DNA of 64,000 nucleotides from Bactericera cockerelli. Its lineage: Eukaryota; Arthropoda; Insecta; Hemiptera; Triozidae. A program made the position numbers and the translations under genes. Below the pieces are notes generated by a model. That model saw nothing but the letters and a program-made list of their open reading frames with translations, was not told where the DNA came from and ran no database searches. Below are positions 42,117-52,238 of this stretch, one piece after another (position 1 is the first letter of the stretch; every line of letters starts with the position of its first letter). The stretch is taken from contig CM044965.1 in assembly GCA_024516035.1 (NCBI GenBank), positions 25,678,493 to 25,742,492 of the forward strand, given 5' to 3'.

Positions 42117-44051
42117 ATAACAATCAACGAAATAGGTAAAATAAAATCAGGTAATGTCTGTTAAAAAATAATAAAATTTTGTCAATTTGATTTTTTAGTT
42201 AAATTTGCACCTATGTTTACATTTCTTTAGAGAACTATAAACAGTGTCTCGCCAGAGGACTATAAACAGAGAAAGGGTTAATGGTTTATGATGCAAAAGC
42301 CCAAGTTCTCACGGATCAATGATCGCACATAGAAATATGTGGTTCAGAACGAGCCAACTTTTCCACCTAAGTTGGCTAGAGACTATCACACCCCCCAGCT
42401 GTAGCCAAGCTGGTTACAACAACAACAAATTATTTATAATTTTACCTACATACTGAAAAGTGATTAATAATTTATTTTTATTTTTTGTTTCTTTTTTTTT
42501 AAAGTTAATTGTGCCCCGGAACTGCTTTCGCATTACTTCGGGGCCCTTTACCTTCACTCCCATGCCACTCCGGAACGGAAAAAATCCCGGCAGAATTTTC
42601 CACTCCGGGATTCGAACCCGCAACCTCTGGGTCAGTAACCAACGCTCTTAAACACCGATGATTAAAATTGCAGATATCTCTCAGCCAATCAACGTGCAGT
42701 ATTTGGACAGTGAATTGGCAGGATCTGCCTCCGTAGCTAACCGTGCTGTTCCCAACTCCTTCAACGGGAATGCCTACTCTCTTGATGCCTCCTCAGGTAT
42801 GTTTTTTATTTTTATTTTTTTATTTATCTTTCATTTAGAAACTCTTTATTAGTAGATAGAACATAATATATACAGACAAATAATAGTAAAAATTAAATAT
42901 AATAATTGACAATATTAATAATATAAACAAGAAGAAAAAAAAAACAACAACAAAATATATACATATGTCCTAACTAAAGGGCGGGGTTATTGCCTATGGC
43001 AATCTCTTCCACACAATCCTTGTTATATAAATTATTATATAGAGGTCCATAACAATCGAAGTCCTTGCCCTCAATTACTACGCCCCCTCTGTTGGGTATT
43101 TTCGATTTCAGAAGTCATTGGAAGAATTTTTTTCGTCTCATGACGAAAATATTCCGTTATTTTCTCTGATTCTTTATATTGGTGACGATTTTATCGGAGC
43201 ATTTGATGAGAAAAGGTTATGTAATTTTTACAGTGTGAAAATAAAATGATAATTTATTATTATAACCCTTTCTCATTTATTTAATATGAACCCTCACAAA
43301 ATTATATTATTATTTATATAAATGTTCATTAGGACTGTACAAGAAGGGTTGGGTGGAAGAGATTGCCATAGGCAATAACCCCGCCCTTTAGTTAGGACAT
43401 ATGAATATATTTTGTTTATTTTTTTCCTGTTTATATTAATACTGTCAATTTTGTATTTTAATTTTTACCATTATTTGTTTGTATATAATTATGTTCCTCT
43501 AATAAAGAGTTTCATAATGATAATAATACAATATATCCTACAGTCTAAAATTCAGAAAAAATAAATAAATACTAAAATGGTTTGAAAAATAAATAAATAA
43601 CAAAGAAGAAAATAATACTATTGTCCTGACTAAAGGCCGAGGTTATTGACTGCGGCAATCTCTTCCACCCAACTGAATTATTTTATTTTTCATTTATTAC
43701 AGTTGAACGGGCTGACCCTGTACTAACTAATACAATTTTTTCCTAACTAAAGACAAGACAAAAAGAAAATAAACATACTAATTTCAAAAAATTGTCAAAA
43801 AAAACGAAAAGTGGGAAGTTTTTATATTGAAAAAAATTAAATATCTGATTCATACATCGAGATTTTATTCTCCTTTTCTTCCTCAGGCGGGAGGCCGGGG
43901 CTCAACGCTTACTCCAACATCGAAAGCCCCGCCTACCATGGCCTCGACTTCAAGTATCACGACTACGAGAAGATGACCAAGTACTTGCGTCAGACCTCCT
44001 CCCGGTATCCGAACCTGACGGCACTCTACTCTATCGGGAAAAGTGTGCAGG
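33173..44051 (+). CDS. Carboxypeptidase D-like (M14 family), 5' part
   Basis: Exons: 33173-33415 (start, signal-like LSTLILLCVVHFSAASA), 34173-34341, 42674-42796 and 43887-44051. The last encodes YHGLDFKYHDYEKMTKYLRQ and TSSRYPNLTALYSIGKSVQG, the typical N-terminus of the zinc carboxypeptidase domain in the CPD/CPE/CPM subfamily (F.YH.Y..L..YL......P.LT.LYSIGKSV.G). Zinc ligands (HXXE and the later His) would be in following exons, absent from the window. Phases 0, 1, 1, 1 agree and all splice sites are GT-AG. Protein would be secretory, consistent with processing of peptides in the secretory pathway. Introns hold a fold-back element and two LINEs. Choice of CPD over CPE/CPM is inferred. Confidence 0.8.
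33445..33610 (-). repeat. Repeat related to family H (3' end variant)
   Basis: aaacaagttggatcaagttt and tatttacaaaataatgacat. A second copy of this block is at 63002-63050. Contains the inverted gggtgggtctgg and ccagacccaccc hairpin at 33574-33608. Confidence 0.6.
33615..33768 (-). repeat. SINE family C copy
   Basis: Antisense body (gtgttagtgcctttcgtgat) and head (accgacctccaggttacaag, tcgatcaagctactgaggtt). Confidence 0.88.
33885..34065 (+). repeat. Repeat family H copy, uninterrupted
   Basis: ggttggatggaagagattgt, cataggcaataaccccgccc, tttaagacatatgtttttat, tail tccatctaatagagtgttga. Serves as the empty site for the MITE at 7208. Confidence 0.8.
34173..34341 (+). CDS. Carboxypeptidase-like exon 2
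   Basis: Acceptor tctctcccag, VPQYVRGGSSSTELSDEELI onward, donor G|gtgaga. Low-complexity pro-region. Confidence 0.78.
34409..35277. mobile_element. Fold-back element with arms of about 390 bp
   Basis: Left end acagggtggggcaaaagtct is the inverse of right end agacttttgccccaccctgt. Pairing continues through the cggtaaaccgggct and cccccatgtcggggc blocks almost to the centre. TA flanks and the CAGGGTG start fit a non-autonomous Tc1/mariner element. No transposase remains. Confidence 0.92.
35402..35550. repeat. Small inverted repeat
   Basis: gtgaagttggctgaccacc (35405) and ggtggtcagccaacttcac (35515) face each other, followed by a third direct copy of the left arm. Confidence 0.85.
36031..39028 (-). 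pseudogene. LINE copy 1 ORF2: endonuclease and reverse transcriptase
   Basis: Apurinic-type endonuclease frame (39028-38444) has YYQNVRGLRTK, LLSETWL and IITGDFNLPSIKW. The reverse transcriptase frame (38607-36031, 858 aa) has DYSKAFDKI (motif A), GCIQGGHTSGLLFNLYINDV (motif B) and WLYADD (motif C). The break lies in an A7 run near 38484, and one base restores continuity. The frame is open upstream to about 39240, so the true start is uncertain. Motif B lacks the usual PQGS. Confidence 0.93.
39232..41500 (-). pseudogene. LINE copy 1 ORF1: coiled coil plus SGNH/GDSL esterase
   Basis: First frame 41500-40541 starts MVNPHRTRSQQRRIS and is a long Glu/Lys/Leu coiled coil. The second frame, 40599-39232, carries IFILGDSHTKYLK (block I GDS), ILSAGTNDLY (GTND) and DGVHLS (block V), the catalytic landmarks of SGNH hydrolases known from CR1-type ORF1 proteins. 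The two frames overlap at a T8/A8 run near 40575, so a single-base indel probably splits one protein of about 770 aa. Confidence 0.9.
41855..42120. repeat. Poly-C and poly-A runs
   Basis: C19 near 41857-41875 and a run of about 33 A at 42083-42115, upstream of carboxypeptidase exon 3. Otherwise AT-rich and empty between 41561 and 42500. Confidence 0.9.
42508..42658 (-). repeat. SINE family E copy
   Basis: tgccccggaactgctttcgc, ccactccgggattcgaaccc, gcaacctctgggtcagtaac. It ends 15 bp before carboxypeptidase exon 3. Confidence 0.85.
42674..42796 (+). CDS. Carboxypeptidase-like exon 3
   Basis: Acceptor aaattgcag, ISQPINVQYLDSELAGSASV onward, donor G|gtatgt. The phase fits exons 2 and 4. Confidence 0.78.
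42830..43018 (-). repeat. Repeat family H copy
   Basis: Antisense: actctttattagtagataga, acatatgtcctaactaaagg, gcggggttattgcctatggc. Confidence 0.82.
43345..43530 (+). repeat. Repeat family H copy
   Basis: ggttgggtggaagagattgc, cataggcaataaccccgccc, tttagttaggacatatgaat, tail ctaataaagagtttcataat. Confidence 0.85.
43530..43675 (-). repeat. Repeat family H copy (diverged)
   Basis: ttgtcctgactaaaggccga and ggttattgactgcggcaatc, tail to tail with the previous copy. Confidence 0.7.
43887..44051 (+). CDS. Carboxypeptidase-like exon 4 (catalytic domain start)
   Basis: Acceptor tcttcctcag, donor CAGG|gtaagt. Carries the recognisable M14 segment. Confidence 0.88.
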
Positions 44052-44159
44052 GTAAGTACTCGAGTTTATTTTTTTTTTCATTTCAAAGCTCGGATTTTTG
44101 CATATTGCATATTTGCATATGCAATTGCATATGCATTCCTTCATCCCAAAGGAGGAATA

Positions 44160-46204
44160 TAATGACATTTACCTGTCTTTAAAAACACAGATTGACGCTC
44201 TAGATCAAACGAAAACTGATACCAATGAGTTAGTTCAGGCTATAGGACATCTGCTAAATAAACTCAACAATATTTACGAAGAGTACGAAAAAGCTATCGC
44301 AGATCTAGATATCTCCAATCAAAACTTAAAGGAAACTTATGATAAATGCTCAGCTATGGAAGAAAAACTCAAGGTTAATGATGAAAGAGTACAAGTAATC
44401 ATTGATGATAATACTGAACAAATATCCAGCCTGAATGCTGAAATACTCCAATTGAAGCAGAAATATGGAAAGCTGTGTCAGGAAAGGAACAATATGGAGC
44501 AGGATATCCTAGATAAAGCCGAATTTATAGAGGAGCTGAAGGAGTCATATAGGAGTTTGCCAACGTGTATGAATTGCAAGAAAAGTACAAGTAAAGACGC
44601 ACATATCAGTAAGAGTCTATTGGTGGAGATAAATGAGACTTTTTCTCAGTCTTCAGCCTGTATCCAAGAAATACTACCGAATGACACCAATGGAAAAGAC
44701 ACTAATGATGAGTCCATAACAGAAGCCACATCAGCATCACAAAATATATTCGATGAAAGTCAGGAAAGCAACATTCTTGAATACATAACACCAAATGTTA
44801 TTATAATTGAACCAGCTAAAGGTAAACAACCCTCTCAAACACCAAAACAAATTAATACCAATACAACTAATAAAAATATTAACAAAAAAGTCAATCAGAA
44901 CGCAAGCAACAAACCCCAACAAGAACAGCTGGAGGATGTTATAACTAACTGTAGTAATGTAGAAACAATAACCAAAGATAAAGGTACTAGCCAAATAACA
45001 AAACTATTTGAAAAACAATTAAACAACCCAAAACAAAACCTGTTCTTTATAGGCGACAGTATTGCCGCTAGCATCAAACTTGCCCTAGCAACTAAATGTC
45101 CCACTAATGTTAATATTGTTGACTATACGCGTGGAGGTATTGGCTTTGAAAAGGCGAACCAGATATTTAATGAGGAAGTGTCTGAATCAGACCTAGCAAT
45201 CTTACTTCTGGGTACGAACGACTTGTTCAAAACATCATGGAATACAATTAAACATGCCCTGGATTCCCTCTTACTAAAGCTTGAAAAGTGTAAAACAATT
45301 TATATTGTTCAGATTTTAAAACGATTTGATGTGCCTAAAATTAATAAACACATAAGTAATCTAAATACTCGTATAAAACACTACATAAAAAAATTGGGTG
45401 ATAAATGTAATAAACACAAACTTGGTTAGATATAATCAACTAGCTGAAGATGGTATTCATCTCAACACATCTGGTAAAAACAAACTAATACATAAAATTT
45501 CAATCACCTTGTTTGGTCATTATCACTCAAATCAAAGCCAGAACAGAATTACTATCAAACCCACTGGTAATGAAAGGCTATTACCACAGAGGAAGATAGA
45601 CAATAAGAGGGGAAACTATAGAATCAATTCCAACTTTCAATCAAATACTGGGTTTCCTAAACATGAGAACAGACAAACCAGAATGATTAGGACTACTTAC
45701 TCGAACCCTAAAAAAGTATTTTCATACAACCGCAGGGAATATATGAGCAAGACTGGACAGTCTAACAACATTGGTCCCCATCAAAGTCCCTCATATGCCC
45801 AGGTGACCAGTGGACAGTGTCCATGTATGTTTCTACACTCTCAACCTAAAAATTGGAGTCAATCTTTGGGAGTTATGACTCCGGATCAAATCCCTGTTAA
45901 TACAAATAAATCTCACTACGTACCAATCGCCCAGCCATACAACTTCCAACCTGCTGCTAGAAGAATCACTCCCCTCCCGCAAGGAGGTGACCGACGCGGG
46001 CCAGTCTATACAGACCCCACCCATGGGAACAACTTTGACCGTGCTGAACATAATATAACCTACCACCACAATAGCAGTAAACATCATGATTCTCACAAAT
46101 ACTATGCTGATACTACAAGACAAGCCTCAGTACCTCAATGTCAGCCAATACATCCTGTATATAGAAATTTTCACCATACCAACATAATTCAGACCCAAGT
46201 ATAA
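44160..46204 (+). pseudogene. LINE copy 2 ORF1: coiled coil plus esterase, one frameshift
   Basis: Frame 1 (to 45429) has a coiled coil (SSLNAEILQLKQKYGKLCQE), FFIGDSIAASI and LLLGTNDLFKT. The domain continues in the second frame (from about 45398) with LAEDGIHLNTSGKNKL. GDS, GTND and DGIHL are the SGNH catalytic blocks. The break lies between 45400 and 45425. The rest is Asn/His/Gln-rich and basic, plausible for RNA binding. Upstream of 44145 the open frame runs into host repeat, so the start is not native. Confidence 0.88.
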
Positions 46205-46251
46205 CACGTGAAGATAATGAACGATCAACCAATAACAATATCTCCACATGC

Positions 46252-49200
46252 ATGACCAGGGTTCAGTACTCAATGAAGTCACATTACTCCCCTTACACTA
46301 ATGCCACTGATGTTAATAATAATATACATAATATATCGGGAGATCTGGTTGATTGTTCAATGCCTTCAATAGATTACCAAAATAATAAACATAGTATTAA
46401 ATTAGATTTAAGCGCCAACCGCAACCGATCTATCACACCCAGCGATAACGCGCTAAGTACACCTATACCTGTTTTAAATATCAATGAAAGAAATTCAGGG
46501 AATACCAAAGAAACTCGAAAAAGAAATTTAATCGAAATCAACTTAGATAAAAAATTGTTAAAAACCAAAACAAAATACACAAAAAACTCCCTGGAGATAA
46601 CTTATCAAAATGTACGTGGTCTCAGAACAAAGACTAATACATTCTATCAAAATATAATTAATCAGGACCAGGATATAATAGCTATTACTGAATCTTGGCT
46701 TGAAGATGATATCTTTGACGCGGAACTGATAGATTCTCGTTATCAAATCTTCAGACAAGACCGTGATAGATCGGTTGATGGCAAAACACGTGGAGGTGGA
46801 TTGATCCTCGCGATTAAACCAGAACTAAAACCTATGATTAGGGAAAATAAGTGTGTCAGCTCATCCCCCCTATTTGAACTACTATGGGTGCATATTACCC
46901 TTGGGTTTACTGGATTAGACATCTGCCTTGTTTATATCTTTCACCCTGTCAAAATTAACTCCATTCAATCTATTCTAAAACATCTAGAAGAGAGTCCAAA
47001 ATTTGATCAGAAAAGTATACTACTAATAGGAGACTTTAATGTACCGACTTTCCCATATACAGACTTAATTACGCAAGATCTCTTAGCAACTGAATTGGTC
47101 AATTTTATAACCCAGTATTCATTTACATCATACAATAATATACCTAACGTAAAAAAAAGAACACTTGACCTTGTTCTTTTCAAATCAAATAGTAGATTTA
47201 ATAGTAAAAAATCACACAATGTTCATGTGACCAGAGGTGAAAACCTAGGTAGTAAAGTAGACTCACATCATCCACCTCTCAACATCACTATTAAATATGA
47301 AAGGAAAAACAAAAAATCTAAAATAATTAAAGAAACATCTACTCCTAACACCATACCCACTGGTCACAAAGAAAATTGTGAAAATTCAGAATTTATTGAC
47401 TTAGGGTGCAAAAACTATAACTTTAGCAAAGCTGATACACAAAAACTCCAATCAGATATAGCTAACATTGACTGGTCACCTCTCTTTGAATCACAATGCC
47501 CAAACGCATCCCTATCAGTTTTCTACCAAATCCTATACAATGTGCTGGACAAACATGTTCCTTATTATGACCGAAACAAAAAGAGGAAAAATAAACAAAC
47601 ATTCCCATTTTGGTGGTCAGAATATACAATTAAATTGTTCAAAGAAAAAGAAGCACTAAGGAAAAATGTCAAAAACCAGAAATCTAATAAAGGAAATAAA
47701 TTGAAACAGTTAAAACAAGAATGTAAAAGAACTATAAAATCAGATCACCATAACTATATAAAAGAAGTTGAAAATGATATCTCAAACGGCAAAAAGATTT
47801 TTTGGTCATACTATAAATCGAAAAAGAAAAATTCCACAAAACTCTCCTATTCATTTAAAGATCAAATAATAAACGTTCCCCAAAATATAGCGGATGCGTT
47901 TGCAGAGCATTTCCAATCAGTGTATAGTACAGAAAGTTCCTCGTACATATGTGATTTCTATGATGAACAGCATACAGACGATGTGGATTTGTTTACCTTA
48001 AGTGAGAGGGATCTTAGGGATAGTCTGAAGGACTTACCGGAAAATAAAGGTCCAGGTGCTGACAATATACCAGCCCATCTACTAAAATTATTCTCTAGCT
48101 CTCTAATTCAGCCTCTCGTACATATCTTTAACTTGTCATTATCGCAAAAAAAATTCCCGGATCTCCTTAAGTTCACTCTCATTACAGCGGTTCCCAAACT
48201 ACCTGGGACCAGCCAGATTAGTCTACACAGACCCATAGCTCAGCTTGGATCACTGAGTAAACTGTATGAGACCTGTATATTTAATAAAATAAAGAACCAT
48301 GTTTATCGTAACATTAATAGTCAACAACATGGTTTTATAACACAACGCTCCACCACAACGAACTTATTAGAATTTCAACATGAAATAAGTCATAACTTGA
48401 ACACAGGGTGTAGTCAAGTGGATGTAATTTATACTGACATACTTAAATGTTACGATAAAATCAACCATGACGTACTACTTAAGGAAATGTACAGATTTGG
48501 TTTTTCAAAGAATATTTTAATTTTTTTTGCATCATTTCTCAAAAATCGCAAACAGCAAGTAGTATACAAAAATGAACGGGGCGATAAGTTTTATTCTTTT
48601 ACCTATGAACCTACATCCTCGGTACCCCAAGGCTCAAAGCTAAGCTGTTTGCTGTTCATCATGGTAATTAATGATATAGGAAGCGTTATCCGCAACTCGT
48701 CATATTTATTATATGCTGACGATTTTAAGTTATTCAAAAAAATCAAAAACACTGATGACTGTACAATGTTGCAAAAAGATCTTGATTCTGTGGTAAACTG
48801 GCTAAATACACAAAAATTAACTCTCCATAACGAAAAATGTGAAACAATGACATATACCAGAAGTACCAATATAATAAACCACCAGTATAAAATCCAAGAG
48901 TATAACCTAAAGAGAGTAACACAGAAAAAAGATCTTGGAGTAACATTTCAAAGTAACTTAAAATTTGATCTTCACATAAACAACATCACAAAAGATGCTT
49001 TAAGAATGCTGGGGTTACTACAAAGACAGTGTAAATATTTTAAAGAGACAAACAGTATTATACTACTCTACAGTTCTATAGTAAGAAGTAAATTGGAATA
49101 CGCCTCAGCTATCTGGAATCCACAAAATATTAAAAACGTAAAACTCATAGAAAACGTACAATCCAAATTTGTTAGGTACATATTTAGAAAGTTTCATGGG

Positions 49201-49560
49201 TTTTACCCAACCTTCCCTAACAATATCTCTGCTTCACTCATTTGCGAGCAGCTTCAACTTCACTCCCTAAAAAACCGACGGGATATAAATGCCCTATTAC
49301 TTGTATACGACCTGTGTAATGGGCTAGTGCACTGTCCAAAAGCTAGAGAAGGCATAGCCTATAATGTCCCACAAATACATCTAAGATCAACAAGCAGAGA
49401 AAAAAATCTTTTCCACCTAAATCCTTTAGATAAAACTGTCTACTCTCACTCAACGGTCCCACGCATTCTTAGCCTGTACAACACATTTGCAGAAGAACTA
49501 GATATAGGGATAAATAGACTGACATATATTAATACTGTACATACAATATACAAAGAGTAG
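46252..49560 (+). CDS. LINE copy 2 ORF2: endonuclease and reverse transcriptase, intact
   Basis: 1102 aa without a stop. Endonuclease (about residues 115-365): TYQNVRGLRTK, AITESWLEDD, LIGDFNVPTF, DSHHPPLNI. Reverse transcriptase (about 590-880): PENKGPGADNIPAHLLK, HGFITQRSTTTNLL, YTDILKCYDKINHD (motif A), SSVPQGSKLSCLLFIMVIND (motif B), YLLYADDFKLF (motif C). A C-terminal region of about 200 aa follows. All catalytic Asp, Asn and Glu positions that I can recognise are present, so this copy could still supply ORF2 activity. Confidence 0.95.
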   Translation: MTRVQYSMKSHYSPYTNATDVNNNIHNISGDLVDCSMPSIDYQNNKHSIKLDLSANRNRSITPSDNALSTPIPVLNINERNSGNTKETRKRNLIEINLDKKLLKTKTKYTKNSLEITYQNVRGLRTKTNTFYQNIINQDQDIIAITESWLEDDIFDAELIDSRYQIFRQDRDRSVDGKTRGGGLILAIKPELKPMIRENKCVSSSPLFELLWVHITLGFTGLDICLVYIFHPVKINSIQSILKHLEESPKFDQKSILLIGDFNVPTFPYTDLITQDLLATELVNFITQYSFTSYNNIPNVKKRTLDLVLFKSNSRFNSKKSHNVHVTRGENLGSKVDSHHPPLNITIKYERKNKKSKIIKETSTPNTIPTGHKENCENSEFIDLGCKNYNFSKADTQKLQSDIANIDWSPLFESQCPNASLSVFYQILYNVLDKHVPYYDRNKKRKNKQTFPFWWSEYTIKLFKEKEALRKNVKNQKSNKGNKLKQLKQECKRTIKSDHHNYIKEVENDISNGKKIFWSYYKSKKKNSTKLSYSFKDQIINVPQNIADAFAEHFQSVYSTESSSYICDFYDEQHTDDVDLFTLSERDLRDSLKDLPENKGPGADNIPAHLLKLFSSSLIQPLVHIFNLSLSQKKFPDLLKFTLITAVPKLPGTSQISLHRPIAQLGSLSKLYETCIFNKIKNHVYRNINSQQHGFITQRSTTTNLLEFQHEISHNLNTGCSQVDVIYTDILKCYDKINHDVLLKEMYRFGFSKNILIFFASFLKNRKQQVVYKNERGDKFYSFTYEPTSSVPQGSKLSCLLFIMVINDIGSVIRNSSYLLYADDFKLFKKIKNTDDCTMLQKDLDSVVNWLNTQKLTLHNEKCETMTYTRSTNIINHQYKIQEYNLKRVTQKKDLGVTFQSNLKFDLHINNITKDALRMLGLLQRQCKYFKETNSIILLYSSIVRSKLEYASAIWNPQNIKNVKLIENVQSKFVRYIFRKFHGFYPTFPNNISASLICEQLQLHSLKNRRDINALLLVYDLCNGLVHCPKAREGIAYNVPQIHLRSTSREKNLFHLNPLDKTVYSHSTVPRILSLYNTFAEELDIGINRLTYINTVHTIYKE

Positions 49561-50307
49561 CACCCCCAGCACGATTACTGATCATTAATATTATTAATTT
49601 TTTATTATTTTTATATTATTTTTTAACATAGATATATATTTATATTATTTTTCCCCTTTGTAAATTTTCATGTAACTGCATCATAAATGATGCGTTTGAA
49701 AATAATTTAAAAAAAAAAAAAAAAAAAATATTTTGGCGGTTTTTTTCGGAGTTTGCATATTCGAGTAAAATCCTGCATATTTCAACAATATTGGCCAAAA
49801 TTTGCATATTCGAGGTTTATTAGGGGAAAAATTCGGTAATTAGGTATCTACACTATCTACCTACTCAGAGCTACCGAAATCCATTCAAATCTTAGGACGT
49901 AAATTGTAAAATCACATTTTGTGAGTGACTGTATTGTATTTCTTTCTCTGTTCTCTTTCCTCTCTATTAGTTTTCGACTGTTTTCTACTTGCAGTGAATT
50001 TATTGTGTTTGTAAATGATTAACTTTTCTACTGATTTTTACTCGAGAAATGTGTATGCATAACGGAAACTCTAGTTAAAGGTGTAGATGATTTTGAGTTT
50101 AAAATATAATTTGCATTTTTGACTTAGGTAGATACTAACTTTACAATGCCAGTTGACAAAAGTAAAATTAAGTCCTGGCTCAGTGAGTTTACGGGTTTAC
50201 ATTTTTGCATATATTGGGCTTTTTGTTTACATTTTTGCATATTTTGGGCTTTTCGCTTGCATATGCAATTGCATATTTTAGCCTTTTTTTGATGCATAAA
50301 ATCCGGG

Positions 50308-50385
50308 CTTTAGTTATCATATTTGTGATATCACAACTACTCAAACTCGCTGTACTAAATCTACGCTGAAACCGGGACTTGAACC
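50308..50385 (-). repeat. SINE family C fragment
   Basis: gatatcacaactactcaaac, tctacgctgaaaccgggact. The head is replaced by the following family A element. Confidence 0.8.
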
Positions 50386-50614
50386 GTGCACTGGTACTGT
50401 CAAGTGGTTAACGCGCTAGTCTGGCAATCCAGGTAGTGTAGGGGCCTGTTGGTTCGAATCCCACCCAGTGCATGAATTTTTTCTCATTAATTTGAGTTTG
50501 TAACCACATAGTAATATGACTCTGAGGGTTAGGTGGTAGAAAATGCTTTGAGCTTTAAATTCGCCTGGTGGTTACCTTCCAATAAAGAGTGTTATTATTA
50601 TTATTATTAAAAAA
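50386..50614 (+). repeat. SINE family A copy, full length
   Basis: cgtgcactggtactgtcaag, gcgctagtctggcaatccag, B box, body and tail ccaataaagagtgttattat. Confidence 0.9.
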
Positions 50615-50624
50615 ATATATTTAA

Positions 50625-50750
50625 AAGTTATCATAATATATGTGATATCACAACTACTCAAACTCGCTTTACTAAATCTACGCTGTAACCGGGACGACTT
50701 CCAGGTTACAAGTCCGCTGCCCTATCGATCAAGCTACTGAGGTCGCTTAA
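50625..50750 (-). repeat. SINE family C copy with a gap in the head
   Basis: gatatcacaactactcaaac, acgctgtaaccgggacgact, tatcgatcaagctactgagg. Confidence 0.85.
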
Positions 50751-50767
50751 AATTTTAATTTAGTTAG

Positions 50768-51035
50768 GGTATAGCAGACGAGATGTAGCATGTCATATGA
50801 ACCTCCCCTTTGGCGCCGAGTAAGGATACCAAAGAGGGGAAATTTGCGGTGGCTCTCGGTTTACAAATCTTCATTAAGAATGTATTTTTCTCTTTCTCTA
50901 ACAACTCGAACAAGGGTGCGAATTAAGGTTAAAAAAAACAATAGAGGGTCATGTTGTCTCAAGCCGCATGTTCATAAAATCGTACACTGCGCATCCATGA
51001 TTCATATGACATGCTAGATCTCGTCTACTATACTT
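50768..51035. mobile_element. MITE with about 30 bp inverted ends
   Basis: tatagcagacgagatgtagc and atgtcatatgaa pair with ttcatatgacat and gctagatctcgtctactata. The 200-bp interior has no ORF support. Confidence 0.85.
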
Positions 51036-51249
51036 TGTCTATGACGATATATCTTGGAGTAATAAAATAATTCTTCACAGTATTCATATGGAGATTTAAA
51101 GATGTTTATTAATTATTCCATAAAAACACAGTTTTAAACAGTTAAACAATCACAGTCAAATAACTAGAAACGAAAGTAATTTTTGAAACAAAAAAATGAA
51201 AAACGAACTTACTTTAATTTTGAACTAGCTTGAAACCCATGTAGGACGA

Positions 51250-51443
51250 TACCAATTCAGACTTAGCGCCACAGAGGTATTGCAAAAAGTCTATTGATTC
51301 CGCCTTTAGGGCGGAATTAATAGACAACATCAATAACTTAAATCGTTGGTAAGTGTCGATTTTCCCTATCTTACACAGTATGCAATCCGTGACTTAGGGC
51401 CACAGAGGTATTACAAAAACGTCTATTAATTCCGCCCTTAATC
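51250..51443. mobile_element. MITE family M1 copy inserted beside an M1 fragment
   Basis: Full copy 51308-51441 flanked by TTA. A decayed partial copy (cttagcgccacagaggtatt, ttgattccgcc) lies directly before it. Confidence 0.85.
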
Positions 51444-52238
51444 TATTTAAAAATATTTTAAAATTTTCAACAATGCACAAGAAGTATTAAATAAACATTT
51501 GAAAGAAATTGGAAGGCTCAAATGAATTTATATTTGGTTTTATTGCGGAATTTTTATTTTCAATTGCATTGTTTTATACATATATGAGTATTTATTTATT
51601 TTTAAAGAGTAATATTTCAAATTATAGCTATAAAAGTTAAATACATCATCTCTATTGTCAGTGTTGGTAAATTTCCGGTGAAGAACTCTTATTTCTAAAT
51701 TTATTATCTGTTGCATGTTAAATTCTTCGAATAACCAGGGCAATGTGTATGAAAAGTATCTTTTTTTTTAATTTTTCACTTTTGTTTTTTACTTAGGTTT
51801 GGACAACGAAGTTTGACTTAGAATAAAAAAAATAACAATGAGATCAATAAAAGCTAATTAAAATTTTCAAAAAGGCGTGAAACATTTGAATTTTCTTTTG
51901 ATTTTAAATATCTTATATAAAAAATTGTAATTTTCATATTTCAATATTGTTAATGAAGTAATAATAATTATCTGGTTTCTTAACGAAAATTTGATTTTCA
52001 ATGCATTTTAGGAACCGAGTTTCAAACAAAAAAATAAAATCAAATTATGACGTGCACCTTTTTGTGTTTGTGTACAATTGTACATTGATGTCATTGATAA
52101 ACATGAAACTCTATTAAGACGGCTTAATTTTAAATTCATGATAGAGAATCTGATTTTAAACCGACAATTTGATACATGGGTGTTTCATCATTCATACCTT
52201 CTAAAGATAAATATAATTTAGGATAATAAAGATAAACC
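51444..52238. other. AT-rich stretch, possible 3' UTR of the next locus
   Basis: No recognisable repeat or gene. It follows the stop of the minus-strand locus at 52239. Confidence 0.4.

Larger units (their letters stand above)
44141..49728 (+). mobile_element. CR1-like LINE with esterase-type ORF1 (copy 2)
   Basis: Same domain plan as copy 1 but a different subfamily. It is probably 5' truncated in the coiled coil of ORF1, ORF2 is uninterrupted, and it ends in an A20 tail at about 49709-49728. It lies in the carboxypeptidase intron that starts at 44052. Confidence 0.93.
44088..50316. mobile_element. Possible host transposon split by LINE copy 2
   Basis: aaagctcggatttt at 44088 and aaaatccgggcttt at 50303 are inverted. 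Both flanks are full of gcatatgcaattgcatat and tttgcatatt motifs. The LINE lies between them, so it may have landed in an element about 650 bp long. Confidence 0.55.

Noticed and set aside
51444..52238. Further carboxypeptidase exons downstream of LINE copy 2
   Set aside because: I looked for the HXXE zinc motif and the following conserved blocks on the plus strand to 64000 and found none.
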